18,847 nucleotides of DNA from Campylobacterales bacterium (GTDB taxonomy: Bacteria; Campylobacterota; Campylobacteria; Campylobacterales; Hydrogenimonadaceae), in contig JAMONQ010000021.1 in the NCBI GenBank assembly GCA_027065635.1, positions 1 through 18,847 of the forward strand, given 5' to 3'. The notes beneath the pieces were generated by a model. That model worked only from the letters and a program-made list of their open reading frames with translations, did no database searches and was not told the origin of the DNA. Below are positions 1 through 6,112 of the stretch, piece by piece (within the stretch, counting starts at the first letter, position 1; each line of letters begins with the position of its first letter). A program made the translations under genes and the position numbers.

Positions 1-1070
1 AGTGCATCGAGTTTCATTTCAAGATGTTTGCGCGCACTCCACGAAAGGTTGTATCCCTCTTCGGTTTTTCGAGCCATATCGGCTCTCCTGGCCAGCTCGC
101 CTCTTACTTTGCTTATCCCCTTTTGAATAGCGGCCTTGTCGGCAAAGCCATTGAAGAAGTTATAGCTGATTACAGCCATGACATTTGTCTGCTCCACATG
201 GCCGAAGCTGTATCCTCCGTTGTTGTAGTTCCATGACGTACCGGCCCGGATATCGAGCTTTGGATAGTATCTGCTCTTTTTCTCCAGATAATCCTCCTGC
301 GCAACTTTGATATTGTATCTTTGCACAAGCAGTGTCGGATTGTTGTCAAGAGCCACATCTCTTCCCTCTTCATAACTCTTTGGGAGATTCAAAGAGAGTC
401 GCGGCACTTCGAGCTCTGCCGGGGCGACACTATCGCCGTATACATATTTGAACTGATAGAGTGCATCCTCCAGATTGTTGCGCTGCACGATCCTGTTTGA
501 CCTGGCCAGCGCCAACGAAGCAGCAGCCTTCTCCATCTCCGACTTGGTGGTCAGTCCGCTCTTGTAGAGCTTGTTCACCTTGTTGAATATCTCCTCGTTT
601 ATCTTTATATTCTCGTCGGCAATCTTTAGAAGTTCTCTGTTTTTAATCACCTCTATATAGCTTCCTACAAGAGAATACCCGACATCGTGAACACTCTCGA
701 TATAGTTGTATGCGGCGGCAAGCCTTCTTGCTTTTTGCGTACCGATCTGATGAGTGGTGCTCCAGCCGTTGAAAAGATTTTGTGTCAAAACGAGAGTGTT
801 TTCAAAAACGGCATAATCCTGCCAGCCGTTTGTGTCGAACTCCCTCTTTCCCCACTCGTAGCCTATCGATCCCTGATAATCCAGCTTCGGAAGCCAGCCG
901 CTCTTGGCCGTAACCACATCCTCGCGTACAGCGTTATAGTTTTTAAGCCTCTCCTTTATTACCGGATTTGTCTCTATCGTGGTAAGCATAGCCTCTTGCA
1001 GCGTCAAAGCCCATAGACCCTGACCGGCCAAAACGGCACCCACCAAACAGAGCTTGGCAGCAAAATTCAT
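1..1070 (-). CDS. TolC-family outer-membrane efflux/secretion protein, 5' part (runs off left edge)
   Basis: Reverse-strand reading from the ATG at 1070 stays open for 356 codons to the window edge, so the C-terminus is missing. The start follows a GAGGGG ribosome-binding site and encodes a signal peptide (about residues 1-21, ending LWA). The rest has the layout of TolC-like proteins: long helical stretches and two structurally repeated halves, each with an aromatic-N-G barrel motif (LFNGW near residue 101 and FFNGF near residue 307). TolC proteins form trimeric outer-membrane channels for type I secretion or RND/ABC efflux. No partner pump or membrane-fusion protein is visible, since the gene runs off the window, so the substrate is unknown. 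It is divergent from a WYL regulator across 157 bp, which makes local regulation possible. The family assignment is firm; efflux versus secretion is not decided. Confidence 0.9.
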   Translation of the reverse strand, partial: MNFAAKLCLVGAVLAGQGLWALTLQEAMLTTIETNPVIKERLKNYNAVREDVVTAKSGWLPKLDYQGSIGYEWGKREFDTNGWQDYAVFENTLVLTQNLFNGWSTTHQIGTQKARRLAAAYNYIESVHDVGYSLVGSYIEVIKNRELLKIADENIKINEEIFNKVNKLYKSGLTTKSEMEKAAASLALARSNRIVQRNNLEDALYQFKYVYGDSVAPAELEVPRLSLNLPKSYEEGRDVALDNNPTLLVQRYNIKVAQEDYLEKKSRYYPKLDIRAGTSWNYNNGGYSFGHVEQTNVMAVISYNFFNGFADKAAIQKGISKVRGELARRADMARKTEEGYNLSWSARKHLEMKLDA

Positions 1071-1170
1071 TTCCCCTCTCCTTTTTCACTTAAGTTATTT
1101 ACAAGAGTTCTTTTCTGTAAACGCGCTATTTTAATACAAAAAAGATTAAATTACCAAAAACAACATCTTA

Positions 1171-1206
1171 TATTATCAGTACACATTGTCACTGCGGTGT
1201 CACTGC
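1171..1206 (+). promoter_or_regulatory. Putative promoter and tandem-repeat operator of the WYL regulator
   Basis: A TATTAT -10-like hexamer at 1171-1176 is followed by two exact copies of TGTCACTGC (1187-1195 and 1198-1206). They are 11 bp apart start to start, about one helical turn. This puts the repeats over the likely transcription start, just upstream of the regulator's ribosome-binding site. That layout would suit an autoregulatory operator. No good -35 box is seen. The promoter call is weak; the repeat is a direct observation and its function is inferred. Confidence 0.35.
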
Positions 1207-1227
1207 TTCTGCCGGGAGGAACAAAAT

Positions 1228-2166
1228 ATGCTTGAGTCCAGTATGAACAAATCGCACGACTACGACAAGATTCTAACCCGCCTTACCACCATATTGAGAA
1301 GATTGTATGAAGGTGACTCTCTCGGTGTCACGGAGCTGGCCGAAGAGTTCAATGTCTCGACCAAGACGATCCAAAGAGATTTCAATGAGCGCCTGATCCG
1401 TTTTCCCATCGAAAAAGAGGGCAGAAGATGGAGAATGAAGCCTGGATTCAGGATTGAAAAAGTCCAGGATCTCGATAACCTGCTTGTACTCGAGATTCTT
1501 GAGACGATCGCTCGCGGAATAGGCAGCGAGTTCGCTCTAAAATCGGACAAGCTATTCTCAAAACTAAAAAACGGATCGCAAGTTCCGATACACTCATATG
1601 TAAGTTTCGAGGATATCTCCGGCCACGCCGCACTTTTCAAACTCATCGAGCGCGCAATCACGGAGCGAAGGATGCTTCGTTTTAACTACCACGGCAAACA
1701 GCGCACGGTGCACCCCTACCGTATAGTAAATTTCGAAGGCTACTGGTATCTTCTGGCCAAGGATGACGAAGTTGTAAAGAAGTTTTATGCTCTGGAGATA
1801 GAAGAGCCGTCTATTATCGATCGAAACTTCAGACCCGATACGAAACTTGCCGACCTGATGAAGGGTGCCCTCAATGCCTGGTTCGATCCGAACAACGAAC
1901 CTTTCGAAATTCATCTTCTGGCAAAAAAGGAGATCGTCAAATACCTCGAACGCAGGCCTCTGAGCCCGTGGCAGACTATAGTCACACAGCATCGAAACGG
2001 TGATATAGAGATAACTTTGAAAGTTACGAGCATCAAAGAGGCTCTGCCGCTATTGAGAGCGTGGATGCCGGATTTGGCCGTCATATCGCCGCCGTCTCTC
2101 AAAAAAGCGTTTGAAAAGGAACTAAAAAAGGCATGGCAGTTTCAAACCGGACACGAGGAGTTCTAA
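1228..2166 (+). CDS. HTH/WYL-domain transcriptional regulator
   Basis: A 312-residue protein. I chose the ATG at 1228 because GGGAGGA (1214-1220) sits 7 nt upstream; an in-frame TTG at 1186 would add 14 unlikely Cys-rich residues. Residues about 14-65 form a winged helix-turn-helix of the DeoR/HTH_11 type (LGVTELAEEFNVSTKTIQRD). Residues about 138-205 are a WYL domain with the name motif intact (W173-Y174-L175) and the conserved Arg/His/Tyr pattern after RRMLRFNYHG. The remainder (about 215-305) matches the WYL C-terminal extension. WYL proteins are ligand-responsive regulators; reported ligands of the fold include nucleic acids and nucleotides. No CRISPR or defence genes are nearby, so it more plausibly regulates itself, the divergent TolC gene or a distant target. 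Confidence 0.88.
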   Translation: MLESSMNKSHDYDKILTRLTTILRRLYEGDSLGVTELAEEFNVSTKTIQRDFNERLIRFPIEKEGRRWRMKPGFRIEKVQDLDNLLVLEILETIARGIGSEFALKSDKLFSKLKNGSQVPIHSYVSFEDISGHAALFKLIERAITERRMLRFNYHGKQRTVHPYRIVNFEGYWYLLAKDDEVVKKFYALEIEEPSIIDRNFRPDTKLADLMKGALNAWFDPNNEPFEIHLLAKKEIVKYLERRPLSPWQTIVTQHRNGDIEITLKVTSIKEALPLLRAWMPDLAVISPPSLKKAFEKELKKAWQFQTGHEEF

Positions 2167-2184
2167 ACCGCATCCCATAATAGC

Positions 2185-2208
2185 TCCATCTCAAACAAAG
2201 GAGATGGA
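2185..2208 (+). promoter_or_regulatory. Hairpin covering the ribosome-binding site of the small membrane gene
   Basis: TCCATCTC (2185-2192) and GAGATGGA (2201-2208) are perfect 8-bp complements around the loop AAACAAAG. The Shine-Dalgarno AAAGGAG (2197-2203) lies half in the loop and half in the 3' arm, immediately before the ATG at 2210. It has no T-tract, so it is not a standard terminator. Sequestering the translation start is an inference. Confidence 0.4.
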
Positions 2209-2209
2209 A

Positions 2210-2458
2210 ATGGACAAGGTTCCAAATCGAAATCTGTTGATATGGGCAGCCTGTGCAGGCGGTTTTTTACTCCCATGGCTCTTTCTACCGATCGCCATAA
2301 TCGGCGCCGCTGCGATATTCAGAGAGTTTAAAAGCGAGTATGAGGAGGTTTGGCTCCACTGGATAGAGAAGCTAAAAAGAGTAAAAACCGAAAAAAACAG
2401 ACACCTTTGCACCGATACGCAGCACCCCATGCTCAAACCTATGGCTGAAATGGTATAA
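2210..2458 (+). CDS. Small membrane protein of unknown function
   Basis: An 82-residue protein starting at the ATG at 2210, chosen because AAAGGAG ends 6 nt upstream. The ATG at 2204 overlaps that site. Residues about 10-37 form a long hydrophobic stretch (WAACAGGFLLPWLFLPIAII) that could be one membrane span or a tight hairpin. It is followed by a charged amphipathic region rich in Lys and Glu and a short tail. The gene starts 43 nt after the WYL regulator and may be co-transcribed with it, although a hairpin spans its start. Its stop codon overlaps the -10 box of the next operon. I do not recognise a family. Confidence 0.6.
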   Translation: MDKVPNRNLLIWAACAGGFLLPWLFLPIAIIGAAAIFREFKSEYEEVWLHWIEKLKRVKTEKNRHLCTDTQHPMLKPMAEMV

Positions 2459-2459
2459 T
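2451..2459 (+). promoter_or_regulatory. Extended -10 promoter for the protease operon
   Basis: TGGTATAAT is a TGn-TATAAT extended -10 element (hexamer 2454-2459). It overlaps the stop codon of the upstream small gene and lies 54 nt before the protease ATG. There is no clear -35 box, as is common for sigma-70 promoters in Campylobacterota. The same 12 bp AAATGGTATAAT recurs before the transporter gene at 6059-6070. Confidence 0.6.
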
Positions 2460-2513
2460 GAAATCGACATCCGCATAGCCGGACCTATCAATCAGCATAA
2501 AGGTAACGCCGGA

Positions 2514-3641
2514 ATGGAAGAGAGATTTTTCAGACGACTCTTTGCTTTGACTTTCGCACTGATGACTCTGATGCTCTTTTGGCAGACACTGCCTCTGATC
2601 GAGCAGTTTGTTGTAGCGCAGCAGGCCCAGCCGCGCCCTGTCACTCCCAGAGGAAATCTCGCCGAGGACGAAAAAGCCACGATAGAGCTTTTCGAAAAAA
2701 CCAAGGACTCTGTCGTATACATCGCCACATCGAGGGCCGTCATAGATCCCTGGTCACGCAATATCTACAATATCCCCAAAGGTACCGGTTCAGGATTTGT
2801 CTGGGACGAAACGGGACATATTGTTACAAACTATCATGTCATATCCGGCGCCAGTGAAGCGAGGGTGAGACTGAGCGACGGAAGAGATTATCATGCCGTG
2901 CTTATCGGAGCTTCACCCAGACACGACCTGGCGGTGCTGCGAATCAGCGTGCCGGTCAAAAGACCGAAACCAGTCACTATAGGAACAAGCCACGATCTGA
3001 AAGTGGGACAAAAGACATTCGCCATCGGCAACCCTTTCGGCCTCGACTGGACTCTCACGACAGGTATAGTATCCGCTCTTGACCGCTCAATGACCGAATC
3101 GAACGGCGCTATCATACGCAACCTCATCCAGACGGACGCCGCTATCAATCCAGGCAACTCCGGCGGTCCTCTACTCGATAGCGCCGGCAGACTCATCGGC
3201 GTCAATACCGCTATATTCAGTCCTTCGGGCGCCTATGCCGGCATAGGATTCGCCATTCCGGTCGATACGGTAAACAGAATCGTCCCGCAGCTAATCGCCA
3301 ACGGCCGCTATCTCGAACCATCCTTGGGAGTCGAAACGGACGACCGGTTAAACCGCCTGGCAAAAGCGAGGCTCGGCTTCGACGGAGTCATGGTGCTTCG
3401 GACTCTGCCCGGAAGTTCCGCGCAGAAGGCGGGACTCAAAGGTATCACCATCTATCCGGACGGTTCGTTCGATCCGGGCGACATCATCCTCTCCATAGAC
3501 AAAAAACCGGTACACTCGACCAGAGATATCGATGATATTCTCGATACACACCAGGTCGGTGACACCGTTACCGTAGAGATCGCACGAGAGGGCAGAGTCC
3601 TGAAAAAAGAGATAATGCTCGAACCGATCCAGGAGGGGTAA
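2514..3641 (+). CDS. Membrane-anchored HtrA/DegS-like serine protease (S1C) with one PDZ domain
   Basis: A 375-residue protein. Residues about 8-34 are a hydrophobic N-terminal anchor without a clear cleavage site, so the protease domain should sit in the periplasm tethered to the inner membrane. The trypsin-like domain (about 52-255) has a complete triad: His108 (TNYHVISG), Asp138 (RHDLAVL) and Ser216 (NPGNSGGPL). A single PDZ domain follows (about 262-372). One anchor plus one PDZ is the DegS/HhoA layout, unlike the two-PDZ DegP/HtrA of Campylobacter. Such proteases degrade misfolded periplasmic proteins or cleave anti-sigma factors; no RseA-like substrate is encoded nearby. It heads a tight operon with an esterase (3-nt gap) and two small membrane proteins. 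An AAAGG site lies 9 nt before the chosen ATG. Confidence 0.92.
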   Translation: MEERFFRRLFALTFALMTLMLFWQTLPLIEQFVVAQQAQPRPVTPRGNLAEDEKATIELFEKTKDSVVYIATSRAVIDPWSRNIYNIPKGTGSGFVWDETGHIVTNYHVISGASEARVRLSDGRDYHAVLIGASPRHDLAVLRISVPVKRPKPVTIGTSHDLKVGQKTFAIGNPFGLDWTLTTGIVSALDRSMTESNGAIIRNLIQTDAAINPGNSGGPLLDSAGRLIGVNTAIFSPSGAYAGIGFAIPVDTVNRIVPQLIANGRYLEPSLGVETDDRLNRLAKARLGFDGVMVLRTLPGSSAQKAGLKGITIYPDGSFDPGDIILSIDKKPVHSTRDIDDILDTHQVGDTVTVEIAREGRVLKKEIMLEPIQEG

Positions 3642-3644
3642 AAA

Positions 3645-4226
3645 ATGCTTCTTTACATTCACGGATTCGCAAGCAGCGGCAGAGGAGCGAAAGCGCTCAC
3701 GATGCGGCAGCGTTTCAAAAATGTTCTTCTTGCTCCCTCTCTCTCCTACGTTCCGGAGCTGGCCGTAGATACACTAAGCTCCATTATAAAAAAATCTCTT
3801 CCAAACGAGCCGGTAGGCCTGATAGGCTCATCGCTTGGAGGCTACTATGCAATCTATCTATCAGAACTCTACTGCATTCCGGCCATATTGATAAATCCAT
3901 CCACAAAGCCTTACGAAACTCTCGCTTCCTGCACTCCGGAGGCTGTCAATTTCTACGATTTGAGCTCCTTTGAATGGAACGAAAGATATATAAAACAGTT
4001 AAAACGATTCGATACGAAAAATATCACACATCCCGAAAACTTTCTGCTGATGCTCCAGACCGGAGACGAAACTCTCGACTATCGCATAGCGCTAAACAAA
4101 CTAAAAGGCGCCGAAACGATACTCGAAGAGGGAGGATCCCACGCTTTCGACGGCTTTGAAAACCATCTCGACACGATAGAAAACTTTTTTGTCTCAAAGG
4201 ATATACTTTGCAAGCGAACCTCATAG
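3645..4226 (+). CDS. yqiA: YqiA-like alpha/beta-hydrolase esterase
   Basis: A 193-residue protein of the UPF0227/YqiA family. The N-terminus MLLYIHGFASSG carries the HGF oxyanion-hole motif. GSSLGG (residues 61-66) is the nucleophile elbow with Ser63. Asp141 (TGDETLDY) and His166 (GGSHAFDG) complete the expected triad. E. coli YqiA has a similar length and acts on short acyl esters in vitro; its natural substrate is unsettled. There is no signal peptide, so it should be cytoplasmic. The ATG lies 3 nt after the protease stop with an AGGAGGGG site inside the upstream coding end, so the two are probably translated from one message. Confidence 0.85.
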   Translation: MLLYIHGFASSGRGAKALTMRQRFKNVLLAPSLSYVPELAVDTLSSIIKKSLPNEPVGLIGSSLGGYYAIYLSELYCIPAILINPSTKPYETLASCTPEAVNFYDLSSFEWNERYIKQLKRFDTKNITHPENFLLMLQTGDETLDYRIALNKLKGAETILEEGGSHAFDGFENHLDTIENFFVSKDILCKRTS

Positions 4227-4459
4227 CCCAGATAAAAAAACTTCCACAAAAATCGAAAGAGAGGCTGCGCCTGAAACTCAGGGAAAAAGCGATCTTGCGG
4301 ACAAGAGCCAGACTCATCGAAAACAGGGTGGATATAGACGAGTTGAGCGATGAAGAGCTTGAAGTGATCATAAAAGATGAAGAGGACAAACTTATGGACG
4401 AGTACAAAACCAAAGGGCTGATCGCCCTTCTGGCGCTGCTTGGAATATCCTGGATATAG
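4208..4459 (+). CDS. Small charged protein with a C-terminal hydrophobic tail
   Basis: An 83-residue protein starting at TTG 4208. The start is supported by AAAGGA (4196-4201) 6 nt upstream, and it overlaps the esterase gene by 19 nt. Residues 1-65 are highly charged and helical, rich in Lys/Arg in the first half and Asp/Glu in the second, possibly a coiled coil. The last 15 residues (GLIALLALLGISWI) form a short hydrophobic segment ending at the stop, like a tail anchor. The family is not recognised. Coupling to the esterase and the 9-nt gap to the next membrane protein suggest a shared envelope role, but this is inferred. Confidence 0.68.
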   Translation: MQANLIAQIKKLPQKSKERLRLKLREKAILRTRARLIENRVDIDELSDEELEVIIKDEEDKLMDEYKTKGLIALLALLGISWI

Positions 4460-4468
4460 GAGGCCTCT

Positions 4469-4879
4469 TTGTACCACTACCTCAAATGGGCGGCACTTTC
4501 ACTCTTTATAAAAAGAAATATGCGCTACCTGATTTTCATAGCCGTATCGCTGGCGGGCATCTATGTAAGCGACGCTCTATATCAGGATATGGCCGATTAT
4601 TTGCTAAAAACGAATCAAACCGACAAGATAGCCAAATATCTTTTGATGAAATGGGCTGCGGTTTCGTTTTTCATCGCCCTTGTAATCTGGTCGATCATGC
4701 GTCTTGGATTCGCAAACGCTCAAAAGAGTAAAAAAAGAGAAGATGATCGGAGAAAAAGCAGTGATCCGTATCTTGAAAGACTCGAAAAGTTCAAAAATAT
4801 CGAAAAACTGAAATCGAGATCCGACCTGCTCATATCCTCACACAAAAAAGATACCGGTGACTCCGGTACCAAAAGCTAA
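4469..4879 (+). CDS. Two-span membrane protein of unknown function
   Basis: A 136-residue protein starting at TTG 4469, preceded by a strong AGGAGG (4458-4463) 5 nt away. Two hydrophobic segments are visible at about residues 19-37 (YLIFIAVSLAGIYVSDALY) and 61-82 (LMKWAAVSFFIALVIWSIMRLG). A hydrophilic, Lys-rich, probably cytoplasmic tail of about 50 residues follows. No known family is recognised. It is the last gene of the protease-esterase operon. Its stop codon overlaps the stop of the convergent gene on the other strand by 4 nt, and its last codons contain that gene's terminator hairpin. Confidence 0.68.
   Translation: MYHYLKWAALSLFIKRNMRYLIFIAVSLAGIYVSDALYQDMADYLLKTNQTDKIAKYLLMKWAAVSFFIALVIWSIMRLGFANAQKSKKREDDRRKSSDPYLERLEKFKNIEKLKSRSDLLISSHKKDTGDSGTKS
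4844..4868 (-). terminator. Intrinsic terminator of the minus-strand secreted-protein gene
   Basis: TACCGG (4852-4857) and CCGGTA (4863-4868) form a perfect 6-bp stem with a 5-nt loop. On the minus strand it is followed by TC and six T residues (complement of 4844-4849). It lies 8 nt past the stop of the minus-strand gene and entirely inside the coding end of the plus-strand membrane protein. Confidence 0.7.
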
Positions 4880-5223
4880 TCTCTTACGATCTTCCACTCC
4901 CAAAGCGCCCGATTTCTTACACTTTTTACAGGTTTGCCCACTGCATTGTCACTAAAGTCTATATTTACTATCTCGCAATCCGTCTCGACCGTTATATCCC
5001 CGTTGGCACTTCTGTTTCTAATGATTATAGCCATCTTTTGCACACTGCCGGATGTGGATTTCAAAACCCCTTTGGCAAAATGGTGCTCTCCCTGCCAAAT
5101 TTCCACTTCACACTCTGTTCCCTTTATGATAATATCGGCCCATCTTGCATCTTTTGGCGCTACGCTTACTGAATAGGCAAGCAGCAGTACAGGGAAAAAC
5201 AACAAAAACGACACTCCTCTCAT
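4876..5223 (-). CDS. Small secreted or lipid-free periplasmic protein, unknown function
   Basis: A 115-residue protein with a typical signal peptide: MRG followed by a hydrophobic core (VSFLLFFPVLLLA) and probable cleavage near residue 16-20. No lipobox Cys is seen. The mature part is polar with alternating beta-like segments and two Cys residues (in GTECEVE and TDCEIV) that could form a disulphide. The start at 5223 has an AGAGGAG site 6-7 nt upstream. It has its own promoter (5258-5285) and terminator (4844-4868), so it is a monocistronic unit. No homologous family is recognised. Confidence 0.72.
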   Translation of the reverse strand: MRGVSFLLFFPVLLLAYSVSVAPKDARWADIIIKGTECEVEIWQGEHHFAKGVLKSTSGSVQKMAIIIRNRSANGDITVETDCEIVNIDFSDNAVGKPVKSVRNRALWEWKIVRD

Positions 5224-5257
5224 CTTTGACTCCTCTTAGCTTACGGATTTATAAGAT

Positions 5258-5285
5258 ATTATAAACCGATTTTAAAAAAAGTCAA
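5258..5285 (-). promoter_or_regulatory. Sigma-70 promoter of the small secreted-protein gene
   Basis: On the minus strand TTGACT (5280-5285) is followed after 16 nt by TATAAT (5258-5263). The predicted start leaves a leader of about 25-30 nt before the ATG at 5223. Confidence 0.7.
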
Positions 5286-5489
5286 CCGTCGAAAGATAAA
5301 TCGAACTAATCCATATCCTGCGCAAGCCTATTGATACCGAGCAGCGAAACTCCATACATATCGCACAAAAGGAGGAAACGGACAAAGTTTGTAGAATCTT
5401 TAAATCTCAAAGTCGGTTGAAAAAGTGCACAGAATCTGCACATATTGAGGTTAGGGGTTTCAAAAGAAAGGATTCTAGGGGGGTTGAAG
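5286..5489. other. About 200 bp without a recognisable gene
   Basis: Between the promoter at 5258-5285 and the tRNA-Leu gene I see no supported coding region. An open frame on the minus strand crosses the tRNA and is therefore discounted. The only structured element is the short hairpin with a T-run at 5420-5441. An AAAGGAGGAAA string at 5369-5379 has no usable start codon after it. Confidence 0.5.
5420..5441 (-). terminator. Possible terminator of the Pro-His-Arg-Arg-Leu tRNA operon
   Basis: On the minus strand GTGCA and TGCAC pair (5437-5441 with 5425-5429) around a 7-nt loop. Five T residues follow (complement of 5420-5424). The stem is only 5 bp, and the site lies about 50 nt past the last tRNA, so the call is tentative. 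Confidence 0.35.
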
Positions 5490-5574
5490 TGGTGCGGACG
5501 AGAGGACTTGAACCTCCACACCTTGCGGCACCAGATCCTAAGTCTGGCGTGTCTACCAATTCCACCACGTCCGC
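5490..5574 (-). tRNA. tRNA-Leu (anticodon TAG)
   Basis: The 7-bp acceptor stem is complete (GCGGACG with CGTCCGC), with discriminator A and an encoded CCA. The anticodon loop CTTAGGA between CCAGA and TCTGG gives anticodon TAG. A long variable arm (GTGCCGCAAGGTGT) confirms a class II tRNA. It is the last gene of the five-tRNA operon. Confidence 0.95.
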
Positions 5575-5622
5575 TGAAAATATATACTCTTACCGTATCC
5601 GCCGAAACGACATCCGGTATGG

Positions 5623-5699
5623 TGGTACGCCCATCAGGATTCGAACCTGAGACCTACGGCTTAGAAGGCCGTTGCTCTATCCAGCTGAGCTATGGGCGC
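5623..5699 (-). tRNA. tRNA-Arg (anticodon TCT)
   Basis: A canonical cloverleaf on the minus strand. The acceptor GCGCCCA pairs with TGGGCGT (a G-U pair at 1-72), discriminator A is followed by an encoded CCA, and the anticodon loop CTTCTAA lies between ACGGC and GCCGT. It reads AGA/AGG codons. Fourth gene of the operon. Confidence 0.95.
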
Positions 5700-5711
5700 A
5701 TTTTAAACCGG

Positions 5712-5788
5712 TGGCGCGCCCGGGAGGAGTCGAACCCCCAGCCTACGGATCCGAAGTCCGTCGCTCTATCCAATTGAGCTACGGGCGC
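5712..5788 (-). tRNA. tRNA-Arg (anticodon TCG)
   Basis: The acceptor GCGCCCG pairs fully with CGGGCGC, discriminator G is followed by an encoded CCA, and the anticodon loop CTTCGGA lies between ACGGA and TCCGT, giving anticodon TCG. It resembles the adjacent tRNA-Arg(TCT) closely and may come from an old tandem duplication. Third gene of the operon. Confidence 0.95.
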
Positions 5789-5828
5789 ATAGCCACCGAC
5801 TATCTTGCTCTATCGACCATTTTTGATA

Positions 5829-5906
5829 TGGGGTGGATGACCGGAATCGAACCGGCGACCTCCAGAGCCACAATCTGGCGCTCTAACCGACTGAGCTACA
5901 CCCACC
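5829..5906 (-). tRNA. tRNA-His (anticodon GTG)
   Basis: It carries the His-specific extra G at -1 opposite C73, the main identity element for histidyl-tRNA synthetase. The acceptor is GTGGGTG with CATCCAC, CCA is encoded, and the anticodon loop TTGTGGC gives GTG. Second gene of the operon. Confidence 0.95.
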
Positions 5907-5929
5907 ATAATTGTTTCAAGTCAAATGCG

Positions 5930-6009
<80 letters not shown>

Positions 6010-6027
6010 CCGCAAAAGTGGACTGCA

Positions 6028-6056
6028 ATTATAATCTAAAAGATTTGGCATGTCAA
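6028..6056 (-). promoter_or_regulatory. Consensus sigma-70 promoter of the five-tRNA operon
   Basis: On the minus strand a perfect TTGACA (6051-6056) is followed after exactly 17 nt by a perfect TATAAT (6028-6033). This is the strongest promoter match in the window, as expected for stable RNA. Confidence 0.88.
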
Positions 6057-6061
6057 CAAAA

Positions 6062-6070
6062 TGGTATAAT
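6062..6070 (+). promoter_or_regulatory. Extended -10 promoter of the NSS transporter gene
   Basis: TGGTATAAT (hexamer 6065-6070) is a TGn-TATAAT element 43 nt before the ATG at 6113. No -35 box is properly spaced. It lies only 5 bp from the -35 box of the divergent tRNA promoter, so polymerases at the two promoters would compete. Confidence 0.55.
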
Positions 6071-6112
6071 TCGACAAACTTTACAAACAAATAACTTCTT
6101 CAGGGCCGCATT

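Noticed and set aside
1186..1227. TTG start for the WYL regulator adding 14 residues
   Set aside because: It lacks a ribosome-binding site, while the ATG at 1228 has a strong one, and the added peptide is Cys-rich and atypical.
1228..2166. CRISPR-associated role for the WYL protein
   Set aside because: No cas gene or repeat array is in the window.
5412..5489. Attachment site or mobile element next to tRNA-Leu
   Set aside because: No repeat of a tRNA 3' end, integrase or insertion-sequence end was found.
5306..5521. Open frame on the minus strand ending in a short hydrophobic peptide
   Set aside because: It starts inside the tRNA-Leu gene, has no ribosome-binding site and shows no family pattern.
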